Assembly (NCBI RefSeq): GCF_009711205.1
Contig: NZ_WMIG01000002.1
Location: 558,001-622,000, forward strand
Source: Paracoccus litorisediminis
Lineage (GTDB): Bacteria; Pseudomonadota; Alphaproteobacteria; Rhodobacterales; Rhodobacteraceae
Reading direction: 5' to 3'
Length of the DNA stretch: 64,000 nucleotides
This document shows positions 1 through 8,316 of the stretch, one piece after another; the first letter of the stretch is position 1, and every line of letters begins with the position of its first letter. The notes beneath the pieces are model-generated. The model was not told the DNA's origin. It searched no databases and saw only the letters and a list, made by a program, of their open reading frames with translations. Made by a program: the position numbers and the translations under genes.

Positions 1-287
1 GGCGGGCGGGCTTCGCGGTCAAGCCCCGTTTCCTGCGGCAGACGAGAAGCAAGCCAGCCCATGACGCGTTGCCAGTCGCTATCCCCCGGCATGACCGACA
101 GCAGCAGTCGTGCGGGCGATGTCGCATCGACCAGCACCCGATCGCGGAACAGAAAGACGATCGGCTCCACATCCCGTTCCAGCCGAGCCTGCTCGGGCCG
201 CCGCCTTTTGGTTCCGACCGCAAGCAGCCGAAACAGCACAACGGCGGCCAGAGCCGCCGCGAAAGCGATCAGGAATTGCGCAAGCAT
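1..287 (-). CDS. Partial membrane-anchored PAS-like protein (N-terminal 95 residues)
   Basis: Reading frame open from an ATG at 287 to the window edge, so only the N terminus is seen. Residues 3-21 form one hydrophobic segment followed by a basic KRRR stretch, i.e. an inside-facing membrane anchor. The part after it (EPIVFLFRDRVLVDATSPA) resembles the first strands of a PAS domain, which suggests a sensor or DivL-like histidine kinase, but no kinase motif lies inside the window. It is co-oriented with regB and starts 69 bp after the regB stop, so it may be read through from regB. Function is inferred only from this short stretch. Confidence 0.5.
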   Translation of the reverse strand, partial: MLAQFLIAFAAALAAVVLFRLLAVGTKRRRPEQARLERDVEPIVFLFRDRVLVDATSPARLLLSVMPGDSDWQRVMGWLASRLPQETGLDREARP

Positions 288-356
288 CGGTCCGCCCCGG
301 CATAGCTACAAACATTCACAACTATAACGAGAAAAATAAACGAAGAGTTAACGCTA

Positions 357-1697
357 TTAGGAAATATGCGGATTCTGCCCCAAGGCCCCTCGATCATTCT
401 TGGCCTCGATCACTTCACGCGGCCAGGTGACCGTCACCTGCGCGCCGCGTTGGCGGTTGCCAAAGCGCACCGCCGCCCCGGACCGCTCCAGCAGGGTCTT
501 GGCGATGAACAGGCCCAGCCCCATGCCCTCATAGCTGCGCCCGTCCTCGGAGCGGGGGCGAGTGGTCAGGAAAGGGCTGCCAAGACGCGGCAGGATCGCC
601 AAGGGAAAGCCCGGACCGTCATCGGCGATACGCAGCCTGATTTCACGCCGGTCTGCCTTGGCCTCGATCAGCACCTCGACCGAGGCGAAATCGACCGCGT
701 TCTGGATCAGGTTGCGCAGGCCGTGGATCAAGGCCGCATCGCGCTGGATACTGGGGTGATCGCCGGTGATCTCGATGCGGATGCGGATACCACGGTCGCG
801 ATGCGGGCCTGCGGCCTCTTCCAGAACCTGCCGCAAGGGCGCGCTGCGGATCAGCAGATCGTCGCGCCCGGCACTGCCCATCGAGCGCAGGATCGCCCCG
901 CAGCGGTCGGCGGATTGGCGCAACAACTCCATATCCTCGGCCAGATCATCGCGGTCGGGCAGGGCCTCGCCGATCTCATCGGCCAACTCGGAACTGACCA
1001 GTTTGATCGTCGCCAGCGGTGTGCCCATCTCATGCGCGGCAGCGGCGACGACGCCGCCCAGATGTTGCAGCCGCTGCTCGCGTTCCAGCGCCATGCGCGC
1101 GGCAAACAGCGCGTCCGAAGTTGCGGTGATCTCGGCGGTGACGGTCCGGGCATAAAGCGCAAAGAACAGCGCGCCGATGATGATGGCAAACCAGCTGCCC
1201 ACCAGCAGCGGATCGCTGAGCACCGCTATCCCGTTATCCGAGAACGTCATTGGCCGCGCGAACCACGCCGTCATCGAGACCATGATGAAGGTAGCGATCC
1301 CCAGAGCCATCAGTTGCCGTCCGGGCAGCGCCGTTGCCGCCACCGTCACCGGGGCCAGCAACAGCAGCGCGAAGGGATTGGACAGCCCGCCGGTCAGCGA
1401 CAGCAGCGCTGCGATCTGGGCAAGGTCGAATCCCAGCTGCCAAGCGGCCTCCAGCGCCGAGATGCGCCTGTCGGGCCGCAGCATCATCGCAAGGTTGAGG
1501 ATCATCGCTAGCCCCAGCACCACCATCACCGGACCCAGGCTCAGATGCGCGCCGATCAGCAGCGCCACGCCCACGGCGACGGTCTGGCCGCAGATGGCCA
1601 CCCAACGCAGCAGGATCAGTGTTCTCAGTCGGATCGGCTCGGGACCGGGCTGGCCGGGCAGCAGGTCGAAGCGCCGCGAAACGAGGCCAATAAGCAC
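357..1697 (-). CDS. regB: Redox-sensing histidine kinase RegB/PrrB
   Basis: Membrane histidine kinase of the RegB/RegA system, which activates electron-transport, CO2 and nitrogen fixation genes under low oxygen in Rhodobacteraceae. Six N-terminal hydrophobic segments carry the RegB quinone-sensing motif GGLSNPF (residues 103-109). The H box HEMGTPLATIKL places the phospho-acceptor His at about 222, and the redox-active cysteine of the family is present in ADRCGAILR (about Cys266). An ATPase domain with DDGPGFP and GMGLGLFIAK follows. I chose GTG 1697 because a strong AAGGAGG lies six bases upstream; ATG 1751 would add 18 residues with no such site. Divergent from regA across 149 bp. Confidence 0.95.
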   Translation of the reverse strand: MLIGLVSRRFDLLPGQPGPEPIRLRTLILLRWVAICGQTVAVGVALLIGAHLSLGPVMVVLGLAMILNLAMMLRPDRRISALEAAWQLGFDLAQIAALLSLTGGLSNPFALLLLAPVTVAATALPGRQLMALGIATFIMVSMTAWFARPMTFSDNGIAVLSDPLLVGSWFAIIIGALFFALYARTVTAEITATSDALFAARMALEREQRLQHLGGVVAAAAHEMGTPLATIKLVSSELADEIGEALPDRDDLAEDMELLRQSADRCGAILRSMGSAGRDDLLIRSAPLRQVLEEAAGPHRDRGIRIRIEITGDHPSIQRDAALIHGLRNLIQNAVDFASVEVLIEAKADRREIRLRIADDGPGFPLAILPRLGSPFLTTRPRSEDGRSYEGMGLGLFIAKTLLERSGAAVRFGNRQRGAQVTVTWPREVIEAKNDRGALGQNPHIS

Positions 1698-1846
1698 CTG
1701 TTCCCTCCTTGATCGGAAATCACCGATTGATACGCAGGGACGGGCGGGCAATCAATGCAGTGTGAACTGCGGCAAATCGAGTCGGTTTGACCCGAGGGTC
1801 ATTTCCGCCTAGAAGCCACCGGGTATTTTTTCAGGGGTAACTGACC

Positions 1847-2398
1847 ATGGCCGAAAGCCGGAATATCGGACCCGATGCCAGCCTTCTTCTGGTTGATGAC
1901 GACGAAATCTTTCTGAACCGCCTGGCTCGAGCCATGGAAAAGCGCGGCTTCAGCGTCACGCGCGCCTCGTCTATTGCAGATGCAAAAGCAATCGTCGCAG
2001 ATAAGCCTCCGGCCTATGCGGTGGTCGATCTGCGGCTTGAGGATGGCAATGGGCTGGATGTGGTCGATGCCCTGCGCGAAGCACGCGCCGATGCCCGCAT
2101 TATCGTGCTGACCGGATATGGCGCCATTGCCACGGCAGTCGCCGCCGTCAAAATGGGTGCGACCGACTATCTGTCGAAGCCCGCAGATGCCGAAGAGGTG
2201 ACGCGCGCCCTTCTGTCCAGCGATTCAGAAATGTTGCCGCCGCCGCCCGAATCCCCGATGTCCGCGGATCGCGTGCGCTGGGAACATATCCAGCGCGTCT
2301 ATGAGCAATGCGACCGCAATGTCAGTGAAACTGCGCGGCGCCTGCATATGCACCGCAGAACCCTGCAGCGAATATTGGCAAAGCGCAGCCCTAAGTAG
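1847..2398 (+). CDS. regA: Response regulator RegA/PrrA
   Basis: Cognate regulator of RegB, 183 residues. An N-terminal receiver has the acidic pocket DDDE (17-20) and phospho-acceptor Asp61 in VVDLRLEDGNG. A short proline-rich linker (PPPPESP) precedes a Fis-type helix-turn-helix at the C terminus (ETARRLHMHRRTLQRIL), which is nearly invariant in RegA homologues. In Rhodobacter the senC gene usually lies between regB and regA; here regA directly follows the divergent promoter region. The region 1698-1846 should carry the regulatory sites for both genes, but I could not place a RegA operator with confidence. Confidence 0.95.
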   Translation: MAESRNIGPDASLLLVDDDEIFLNRLARAMEKRGFSVTRASSIADAKAIVADKPPAYAVVDLRLEDGNGLDVVDALREARADARIIVLTGYGAIATAVAAVKMGATDYLSKPADAEEVTRALLSSDSEMLPPPPESPMSADRVRWEHIQRVYEQCDRNVSETARRLHMHRRTLQRILAKRSPK

Positions 2399-2497
2399 TA
2401 TTTCACGAAATTGTGCAACCTGTACTTATAGCCATATCACTTTTGAGCATGTCTGCTTATATGGTGGATAAGATTTAAATACGCTTAGGAAATGAAA

Positions 2498-2806
2498 ATG
2501 GAACTTGATCTGGACCAAATGTCCCTTCGCGAGCTGCGCGACCTGCGCAACAAGGTCGAAAAATCCATTTCGACTTTTGAGGACCGTCGCAAGCGCGAAG
2601 CTCTGGCCGCTGTGGAAAATGCCGCTCGGGAATTCGGTTTCACCTTTGCTGATCTGGCCGATGTGAAACCCGCACGTGGCAAGGTTGCCGCGAAATATGC
2701 CGACCCCGCCAATCCGGACGCCACCTGGACCGGTCGTGGCCGCAAGCCGCGCTGGGTTGTCGAGGCGCTGGATGCCGGCAAATCCATGGCCGATCTGGAA
2801 ATCTGA
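2498..2806 (+). CDS. H-NS family DNA-binding protein (HvrA-like)
   Basis: Small nucleoid-associated protein of about 102 residues. The N-terminal half is charged and helical (oligomerisation region). The C-terminal half carries the H-NS/HvrA DNA-binding core KYADPANPDATWTGRGRKPRW. In Rhodobacter, HvrA lies just downstream of regA and tunes photosynthesis and nitrogen genes; the position here, 99 bp after regA, matches. Two ATGs exist, at 2492 and 2498; AGGA at 2487-2490 is 7 bases from the second and only 1 from the first, so I prefer 2498. The AT-rich upstream region holds an inverted CCATAT/ATATGG pair of unknown meaning. A strong terminator follows. Confidence 0.88.
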   Translation: MELDLDQMSLRELRDLRNKVEKSISTFEDRRKREALAAVENAAREFGFTFADLADVKPARGKVAAKYADPANPDATWTGRGRKPRWVVEALDAGKSMADLEI

Positions 2807-2813
2807 TTTCCCA

Positions 2814-2842
2814 AACCCCGCCCTTCCGGCGGGGTTTTCATT
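2814..2842 (+). terminator. Rho-independent terminator after the H-NS gene
   Basis: Stem AACCCCGCC / GGCGGGGTT around a TTCC loop, followed by TTCATTTTT. It ends the plus-strand hvrA-like gene and sits between convergent genes, so it may also serve the HD hydrolase on the minus strand. Confidence 0.85.
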
Positions 2843-2844
2843 TT

Positions 2845-3450
2845 TCACCGACGATCGATTTCCGAAATCAGTATTTCGAACTGTGCCAGATAGGCATTGC
2901 GGGTCTCGATCGGCGGACGCAGCCGGATTTCCAATCCCTCCAGCAATTCCTCGGCCGGAACCGGGAATAGCCGGTCGGCCTCGGCTTGCGAAAATCCCGC
3001 GATCTGCACGGCCTCCAGCCATGCCGACACCCGATCCGCGCTTTTGATCGCCGCCTTGACGGTCTTGGGCAATTGCGCGGGCAATCCGAAGCGCAGGTGA
3101 ATGGCGGCGGTCAGCCGCGCGTCCATTTCACCATATTCCTGACCAAGCGCGGCTTTGACCGGGGAAATCATGTCCCCGATCACATATTCAGGGGCGTCGT
3201 GCAAAAGCGCCGCCAGATGCCAGCGCGGATCGCAATCGGGTTGGGCGCGGCGATGGATTTCCTCGACCAGCAGGGAATGCTCGGCCACCGAATAGGCCCA
3301 GTCGCCGCGAGTCTGGCCATTCCAGCGCGCGACGAATGCCAAACCATGCGCAATATCCGAAATCTCGATATCGACAGGGGTCGGGTCCAGCAGATCCAGC
3401 CTGCGGCCCGAAAGCATCCGCTGCCATGCGCGTTGCGCGCGTTTCGCCAT
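2845..3450 (-). CDS. HD-domain phosphohydrolase (YfbR-like)
   Basis: Metal-dependent HD hydrolase of about 201 residues. The HD signature is spread as VAEHSLLV, then LLHDAPEYVIGDMISPVK, and a later Asp in SADRVSAWLEA, giving the usual H...HD...D metal site. The GDM-SPVK block is characteristic of YfbR-type 5'-deoxynucleotidases and related phage-like phosphohydrolases. I chose ATG 3450, preceded by AGGGGAAA; the upstream ATG at 3489 has no comparable site. Substrate is not determinable from sequence. Stands alone, convergent with the H-NS gene. Confidence 0.8.
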   Translation of the reverse strand: MAKRAQRAWQRMLSGRRLDLLDPTPVDIEISDIAHGLAFVARWNGQTRGDWAYSVAEHSLLVEEIHRRAQPDCDPRWHLAALLHDAPEYVIGDMISPVKAALGQEYGEMDARLTAAIHLRFGLPAQLPKTVKAAIKSADRVSAWLEAVQIAGFSQAEADRLFPVPAEELLEGLEIRLRPPIETRNAYLAQFEILISEIDRR

Positions 3451-3528
3451 GACTTTCCCCTGCTGATGAATATGATAAGGCCCGCGCATTGCCGGGAACG
3501 CGCGGGCCGAAATACTAAGTCACGCTGA

Positions 3529-4041
3529 TCAGGACAGCGGCTGGTCGGCCGGACGCTCGGCCTGAACCCGACGCGAAATTTCCTGACGGTACAGCGCCAC
3601 GAAATCGACCGGGTCCATATTGAAGGTCGGGAAGCCGCCATCGCGGGTCATGTCCGAAATGATGCGGCGCACGAAGGGGAACAGCATGCGCGGGCATTCG
3701 ATCATCAGGAACGGGTGCAGTTGTTCCTCGGGCACGCCCTCGACGTGGAAGATGCCGCCGTAATCCAGCTCGCACAGGAAGATCGGCGATTTGTCCGCCG
3801 CATTGACGGACTGGACGCGGAACTTGCTGATGACCTCGTACTGGTGCTCGGTCGTGCGCTTGCGGGCATCAAGGCTGACCTGGACGCTGATCTCGGGCTG
3901 GACCTCGCCCGAGGGCAGGCCCTTCTGCGCGACGGCATTCTCGAACGAGAGGTCACGGATATACTGGGTCAGGATCTGCATGCGGACGGCGGGCTGGGTG
4001 CCGGCCGGCGCTGCGGCTCCGTTGGTGGTTTCGTCGCTCAT
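3529..4041 (-). CDS. secB: Protein-export chaperone SecB
   Basis: Tetrameric cytoplasmic chaperone that keeps preproteins unfolded and hands them to SecA. Length 170 residues, normal for alphaproteobacteria. Characteristic blocks include QYIRDLSFENA near the N terminus, the strand LCELDYGGIFHVEGVPEEQLHPFLMIECPRMLFPF (split over residues ~95-130), and GGFPTFNMDPVDF. In many alphaproteobacteria secB lies beside dnaQ; here dnaQ is about 27 kb away, which suggests local rearrangement. Confidence 0.97.
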   Translation of the reverse strand: MSDETTNGAAAPAGTQPAVRMQILTQYIRDLSFENAVAQKGLPSGEVQPEISVQVSLDARKRTTEHQYEVISKFRVQSVNAADKSPIFLCELDYGGIFHVEGVPEEQLHPFLMIECPRMLFPFVRRIISDMTRDGGFPTFNMDPVDFVALYRQEISRRVQAERPADQPLS

Positions 4042-4090
4042 TGGGGTCTCCCTGTCATCCGAAGGGTTCTAGCACCCTCGCGGATGACGC

Positions 4091-4651
4091 TCAATGCCGG
4101 GTCCAGCCCGAGCTGCCGGGCCGTGGCCCGCCTGCCGGACGATCATCGGTCAGCCCTTCGCGCACCGGGGCAGGCGGATCATCCTGCACGGAATATTCGC
4201 CGTCGATCACCCCATCGCGGGAATTGCCGCGACGCCCGAAACCCGAAGGGAAATCACCCATCACATCGGCCTCGCGCCCCGGATAGCCAAAGCCCACGCC
4301 GGATACGCGGACCTTGCGACCCATCCAGCGCATCACCAGGCTGCGCACTGCCGGGATCAGCAGCAGCACGCCCACTGCGCTGGTAAACAGACCCGGAATC
4401 ACCATCAGTGCCCCCGCCACCATGATCAGCGCCCCATGCGCCATCGGCGCGGACGGGTCGCGGAATTCCTGCATCGCACGTTGCACATCCAGCATCGCCA
4501 GCGCACCCTGACGGCGCATGACGGCGACGCCCGCAACTGCGGACAGCAGGACCAGAAGGATCGTCGGCAGGACACCGATCGCACCGCCAACCTGAATGAA
4601 CAGCGCGATCTCGACGATCGGCAGGATGACGAATGGCAATAGCAGCCACAT
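4091..4651 (-). CDS. fxsA: FxsA family membrane protein
   Basis: Homologue of E. coli FxsA, whose overproduction relieves F-plasmid exclusion of phage T7; the normal cell role is unknown. Residues 1-45 and about 75-115 are strongly hydrophobic and carry the family pattern PFVILPIVEIALFIQVGG and LLIPAVRSLVMRW. The C-terminal half is hydrophilic, Gly/Pro rich and probably disordered. Start at ATG 4651, with AAAGG upstream; the longer frame to 4711 has no ribosome site. Divergent from timA over 109 bp. Confidence 0.85.
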   Translation of the reverse strand: MWLLLPFVILPIVEIALFIQVGGAIGVLPTILLVLLSAVAGVAVMRRQGALAMLDVQRAMQEFRDPSAPMAHGALIMVAGALMVIPGLFTSAVGVLLLIPAVRSLVMRWMGRKVRVSGVGFGYPGREADVMGDFPSGFGRRGNSRDGVIDGEYSVQDDPPAPVREGLTDDRPAGGPRPGSSGWTRH

Positions 4652-4760
4652 GGGCGCACCTTTCACTTTTGACTTCCACAGGCGGCAAACTGGACTTGCA
4701 CCGCCCTGCATCCTACATAGGTATCAAGCGCCCGCTCCGAAAGCTCCTCAAGGACCGTTG

Positions 4761-5417
4761 ATGTCGAACCCAATGCTGCAACTTCTTGTTCTTGCCGCGA
4801 TCGCGATTTTCCTGATCCTCCGCCTTCGGGGGGTTCTTGGCACGCGTGACGGGTTCGAAGCCCCCCGCGTCCCCGAGGAACGTCCGGCCCCCCGCCGCTT
4901 CGACGTGATCGACGGCACCGCCGATACCCCGGATACCGATATCAACGATCACGCCGAGCCGGGCAGCGCCAATGCCCGCGCCCTTACCGCGATGAAACAG
5001 GTCGAGCCCGACTTCCAGGTCGGCCCGTTCCTGTCCGGTGCGAAAGCCGCCTATGAGATGATCCTGATGAGCTTCGAACGTGGCGATATCAGTGATGTCC
5101 GCGCCTTCCTCGCGCCGCCTGTGGCCGAGGCCTTCGAATCCGTGATCGCCGACCGCAAGGCCCGCGGCCTGACCACCGAGGCGCAATTCCTTGGCACGCG
5201 CGAAACCGCGCTCGCCGCGGCGGAATTCAACCCGGCAACCGGTCAGGCCGAGATTTCGGTGCGCTTCGTCGGCGAAATGATCGTGGCCACCCGCGATGCC
5301 GCCGGCAATGTCGTCGAGGGCGATCCCAAAGCCTCGCGCAAGCAGCGCGACACTTGGACCTTTGCCCGTCAGATGGGGTCGAACGACCCGAACTGGCAGC
5401 TTGTCGCCACGGCGTAA
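4761..5417 (+). CDS. Tim44/TimA domain protein
   Basis: 218-residue protein with one N-terminal membrane helix (MLQLLVLAAIAIFLILRL) and a C-terminal Tim44-like domain. The core runs from PFLSGAKAAYEMILMSFERGD to TWTFARQMGSNDPNWQLVATA, the family ending. Bacterial members (TimA) are thought to work at the inner membrane, but the function is not firmly established. Start ATG 4761. Its stop is immediately followed by the smr start codon, so the two are surely co-transcribed. In related genomes a membrane-bound lytic transglycosylase gene often sits between these two; it is absent here. Confidence 0.85.
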   Translation: MSNPMLQLLVLAAIAIFLILRLRGVLGTRDGFEAPRVPEERPAPRRFDVIDGTADTPDTDINDHAEPGSANARALTAMKQVEPDFQVGPFLSGAKAAYEMILMSFERGDISDVRAFLAPPVAEAFESVIADRKARGLTTEAQFLGTRETALAAAEFNPATGQAEISVRFVGEMIVATRDAAGNVVEGDPKASRKQRDTWTFARQMGSNDPNWQLVATA

Positions 5418-6017
5418 ATGGCGCGGCGCAGGGGCCTGACGGCCGACGAACAGGCCCTCTGGTCCCGCATTGCCCAGACGACGGTCCCGATCCATCCGTC
5501 CCGCAAGACCAAGCTGGAACCGCTGGAGTCCCCCAAGGCCCCGGCGGTAAAACCACATTCGCCCGAACCCGAGCCGCTACCCGTCGATTTCCGCATTGGG
5601 GCAAAGCCGCTGGGGAAATCCTCGACCCGAATCGAGCTTTCCCCCCATCCCGGCAAGGCGCTGCGCGACCAGCCGGTGCGGATGGATCACAAGACCCATC
5701 GCCGGATGAATCAGGGCAAGCTTGTTCCCGAGGTGCGGATCGACCTGCATGGCATGACCCTCAGCGTCGCCCAGCCGCAGCTGCTGCGCTTCATCCTGAA
5801 CGCCCATGCCGACGGGCGCAGGCTGGTGCTGGTCATCACCGGCAAGGGCCGCGAGGGTGGCCCGGACGCGCCGCTGCCGGTCCGCCCCGGTGCTTTGCGC
5901 CATAACGTGCCACTATGGCTGCAAATGGCGCCGCTGAACCAGCTGGTGCTGCAGGTCAGGCACGCCCATCGCCGTCATGGCGGCGAAGGGGCCTATTACG
6001 TCTACCTGCGGCGCTGA
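5418..6017 (+). CDS. Smr-domain protein
   Basis: 199 residues. The N-terminal ~90 residues are proline-rich and probably flexible. The C-terminal Smr (MutS-related) domain starts at VRIDLHGMTLSVAQPQL, with the diagnostic DLHG motif, then VLVITGKGREGG and ends at GEGAYYVYLRR. Stand-alone Smr proteins are candidate endonucleases acting on DNA or on mRNA in collided ribosomes; which applies here cannot be read from sequence. The ATG directly abuts the timA stop codon. Confidence 0.88.
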   Translation: MARRRGLTADEQALWSRIAQTTVPIHPSRKTKLEPLESPKAPAVKPHSPEPEPLPVDFRIGAKPLGKSSTRIELSPHPGKALRDQPVRMDHKTHRRMNQGKLVPEVRIDLHGMTLSVAQPQLLRFILNAHADGRRLVLVITGKGREGGPDAPLPVRPGALRHNVPLWLQMAPLNQLVLQVRHAHRRHGGEGAYYVYLRR

Positions 6018-6021
6018 ATGC

Positions 6022-6047
6022 GAAAAGGCGGCCCGAGGGCCGCCTTG
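6022..6047. terminator. Hairpin between convergent smr and PLDc_N genes
   Basis: Perfect 9-bp inverted repeat AAGGCGGCC / GGCCGCCTT with a CGAG loop. It lies between two convergent genes, so it can act in both directions. There is no long T-run, so termination efficiency is uncertain. Confidence 0.55.
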
Positions 6048-6227
6048 TCATGCGCTGTAATTCGGCTTCGGTCCCGCAAACCACCAGATGATCAGCCCCA
6101 GAACCGGCAGGAAGGCGACCAGCGCAATCCACAGGATCTTGGTCGATGTCTCGGCATTGGAATTGATGATCATGGCGATCGCCCAGACATCGAGGGCAAA
6201 GATGATCAGTCCGATGATAAACTTCAT
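6048..6227 (-). CDS. Small PLDc_N-domain membrane protein
   Basis: A 59-residue frame with ATG at 6227 and GGGGAGC upstream. The protein is two hydrophobic helices (residues 3-21 and 31-51) joined by NSNAETSTK and ending PKPNYSA. The end pattern LGLIIWWFAGPK is typical of the phospholipase D-nuclease N-terminal (PLDc_N) family of small membrane proteins. Function unknown. It follows hslU by 55 bp on the same strand and may be the last gene of the hslVU transcript. Confidence 0.8.
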   Translation of the reverse strand: MKFIIGLIIFALDVWAIAMIINSNAETSTKILWIALVAFLPVLGLIIWWFAGPKPNYSA

Positions 6228-6282
6228 GAAGCTCCCCAGGGTTGCTGCAGTTCTTCAACCACAGCAGCCCCCGGGGGTTCCA

Positions 6283-7587
6283 TCACAGCACGTAGCGCGA
6301 CAGATCGGTCGAACGCGACAGGTCGCCCAGGTGCTTCTCGACAAAGGCCTCGTCCACGGTCACGCTTTCGCCCGAACGGTCGGGGGCGCTGAAGGACAGC
6401 TCCTCAAAGACCCGCTCGATCACGGTATAAAGCCGCCGCGCACCGATATTCTCGACCGAGCCGTTGACCTCGGCCGCGATCCGCGCCAGCGCCCGGATGC
6501 CGGTCTCGGTGAACTCGACCACCACGCCTTCGGTCGCCATCAGCGCGGTGTATTGGCGCGTCAGGGCGTTGTCAGTCTCGGTCAGGATGCGAACGAAATC
6601 CTCCTCGGTCAGCGGGCGCAACTCAACCCGGATCGGCAGACGGCCCTGAAGCTCTGGCAGCAGGTCCGAAGGCTTGGCGATGTGAAAGGCACCGCTGGCG
6701 ATGAACAGGATATGGTCGGTCTTGACCGGGCCATATTTGGTCGAAACCGTCGTGCCCTCGATCAGCGGCAGCAGGTCGCGCTGCACGCCTTCACGTGAAA
6801 CGTCGCCGCCACGGGCATCGGTCCGCGCCGCGACCTTGTCGATCTCATCGATGAAGACGATGCCGTTTTCCTGCACCGATTCCAGCGCCGCCGCCTTGAC
6901 GGCCTCATCATCCAGCAGCTTGTCGGCCTCTTCGGCGATCAGCAGGTCATAGCTTTCCTTGACACTGACCTTGCGCCGCACGCGACGCCCGCCGAAGGCC
7001 TTCATCAGGCCCGACAGATCCATCATCCCGCCCATGGCACCGGGCTGGCCGGGAACATCCATCATGCCCAGCGGATTGGAGTTGTCCTGCAGCTCCAGCT
7101 CGATGATCGTGTCGTCCAGCTCACCGCGCTTCAGCTTGTCGCGGAACATCGCCTGTGTCTGCTCGCGCGCGCCATCGCCCGCAAGGGCCGCGACGACACG
7201 ATCCTCGGCCGATTTATGCGCCTTGGCCTTGACCTCTTCGCGCATGCGCTCACGGGTCTCGATGATCGCGGCATCGGCCAGATCGCGGATGATCTGCTCG
7301 ACATCGCGGCCGACATAGCCCACTTCGGTGAACTTCGTCGCCTCGACCTTCAGGAACGGCGCGCGGGCCAGCTTGGCCAGACGGCGGCTGATCTCAGTCT
7401 TGCCGACGCCGGTCGGCCCGATCATCAGGATGTTCTTCGGATAGACCTCGTCACGCAGGTCGTCGCCCAGCTGGCGACGACGCCAGCGGTTGCGCAGGGC
7501 GACGGCGACGGCGCGCTTGGCCTCTTTCTGGCCGATGATGAAGCGATCAAGCTCGGACACGATCTCGCGCGGCGTCAAATCACTCAT
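6283..7587 (-). CDS. hslU: ATP-dependent protease ATPase subunit HslU
   Basis: AAA+ unfoldase of the HslUV (ClpYQ) heat-shock protease, 434 residues. Walker [10 protein letters not shown] at 57-65, Walker B in [10 protein letters not shown], the I-domain between them, and sensor-2/arginine finger region near [16 protein letters not shown]. The C-terminal SRYVL tail is the conserved segment that docks into and activates HslV. Start ATG 7587 with AAAGG upstream. It follows hslV after a 91-bp gap rich in hairpins (separate entry). Confidence 0.97.
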   Translation of the reverse strand: MSDLTPREIVSELDRFIIGQKEAKRAVAVALRNRWRRRQLGDDLRDEVYPKNILMIGPTGVGKTEISRRLAKLARAPFLKVEATKFTEVGYVGRDVEQIIRDLADAAIIETRERMREEVKAKAHKSAEDRVVAALAGDGAREQTQAMFRDKLKRGELDDTIIELELQDNSNPLGMMDVPGQPGAMGGMMDLSGLMKAFGGRRVRRKVSVKESYDLLIAEEADKLLDDEAVKAAALESVQENGIVFIDEIDKVAARTDARGGDVSREGVQRDLLPLIEGTTVSTKYGPVKTDHILFIASGAFHIAKPSDLLPELQGRLPIRVELRPLTEEDFVRILTETDNALTRQYTALMATEGVVVEFTETGIRALARIAAEVNGSVENIGARRLYTVIERVFEELSFSAPDRSGESVTVDEAFVEKHLGDLSRSTDLSRYVL

Positions 7588-7607
7588 GTTGAACCTTTCT
7601 TCATGCT

Positions 7608-7677
7608 GGAAACGGGATTGAATTCACCGTTTCCGAAATACCCCGGGGGGGTCCGAAGGACGGGGGCAGAGCCCCCC
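7608..7677. promoter_or_regulatory. Hairpin-rich intercistronic region between hslV and hslU
   Basis: Two blocks of dyad symmetry. First GGAAACGG (7608-7615) pairs with CCGTTTCC (7627-7634), an 8-bp stem with an 11-nt loop. Then a run with CCCCGGGG (7641-7648), GTCC-GAA-GGAC (7651-7661) and GGGGGC-AGA-GCCCCC (7662-7676). The second block resembles the GC-rich palindromes common between Rhodobacteraceae genes. Possible roles are partial termination, setting the hslV:hslU ratio, or mRNA stability. Confidence 0.55.
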
Positions 7678-7678
7678 T

Positions 7679-8233
7679 TCAGCCCAAAATCTCGACGGTC
7701 AGGTTGCCGTTCGTATAGACGCAGATATCGGCGGCGATCTTCATCGCTGCCCGCGCCACGCCCTCGGCATCCAGATCGCTGGCCATCAGGCCACGCGCCG
7801 CAGCCAGCGCGAAATTCCCACCTGAACCGATTGCCGCCACGTCATGTTCCGGCTCCAGCACGTCGCCCGCGCCGGTCACGACAAATATTTCCTTGCCGTC
7901 GGTCACGATCAGCATGGCTTCCAGATTGCGCAGGTACTTGTCCATGCGCCAGTCCTTGGCCAGATCGACGCAGGCCCGCGCCAGCTGACCCGGTGCGCTT
8001 TCCAGCTTCTTCTCCAGCCGCTCCAGCAGGGTAAAGGCATCGGCGGTCGATCCGGCAAAGCCCACCACCACGTCATGGCCGCCGGGCGTCAGGCGACGCA
8101 CCTTGCGGGCAGTGCCCTTCATCACGGTCGGGCCAACGCTGACCTGACCGTCCCCGGCGACGACGACCTTGCCGCCGCGCCGCACCGCAAGGATCGTGGT
8201 GCCGTGCCAGCCGGGAAATTTCTCATCGGACAT
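7679..8233 (-). CDS. hslV: ATP-dependent protease peptidase subunit HslV
   Basis: Proteasome-beta-like threonine protease, 184 residues. The mature N terminus is expected at Thr12 in [22 protein letters not shown], after removal of an 11-residue propeptide. [10 protein letters not shown] and [19 protein letters not shown] are family blocks. Partner of HslU, encoded downstream. Upstream on the minus strand TTGCGAAAG (8281-8289) and CATATC (8262-8267) separated by 13 bp could be a heat-shock promoter, but this is weak. Confidence 0.97.
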   Translation of the reverse strand: MSDEKFPGWHGTTILAVRRGGKVVVAGDGQVSVGPTVMKGTARKVRRLTPGGHDVVVGFAGSTADAFTLLERLEKKLESAPGQLARACVDLAKDWRMDKYLRNLEAMLIVTDGKEIFVVTGAGDVLEPEHDVAAIGSGGNFALAAARGLMASDLDAEGVARAAMKIAADICVYTNGNLTVEILG

Positions 8234-8316
8234 GCGTATTCTCCGCTTTGGTCTGCGGCTCAGATATGAGGCGTCAGGGGCTTTCGCAACCCGAGCCTGA
8301 CCGCTAGCCTGCCCTT

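Noticed and set aside
6790..6799. TTCACGTGAA in hslU as another parS
   Set aside because: Only 12 of 16 bases match the full palindrome and it lies over 40 kb from parAB; likely chance.
8262..8289. Heat-shock sigma promoter for hslV
   Set aside because: TTGCGAAAG and CATATC are present, but the 13-bp spacing and the match are too weak to list as a feature.
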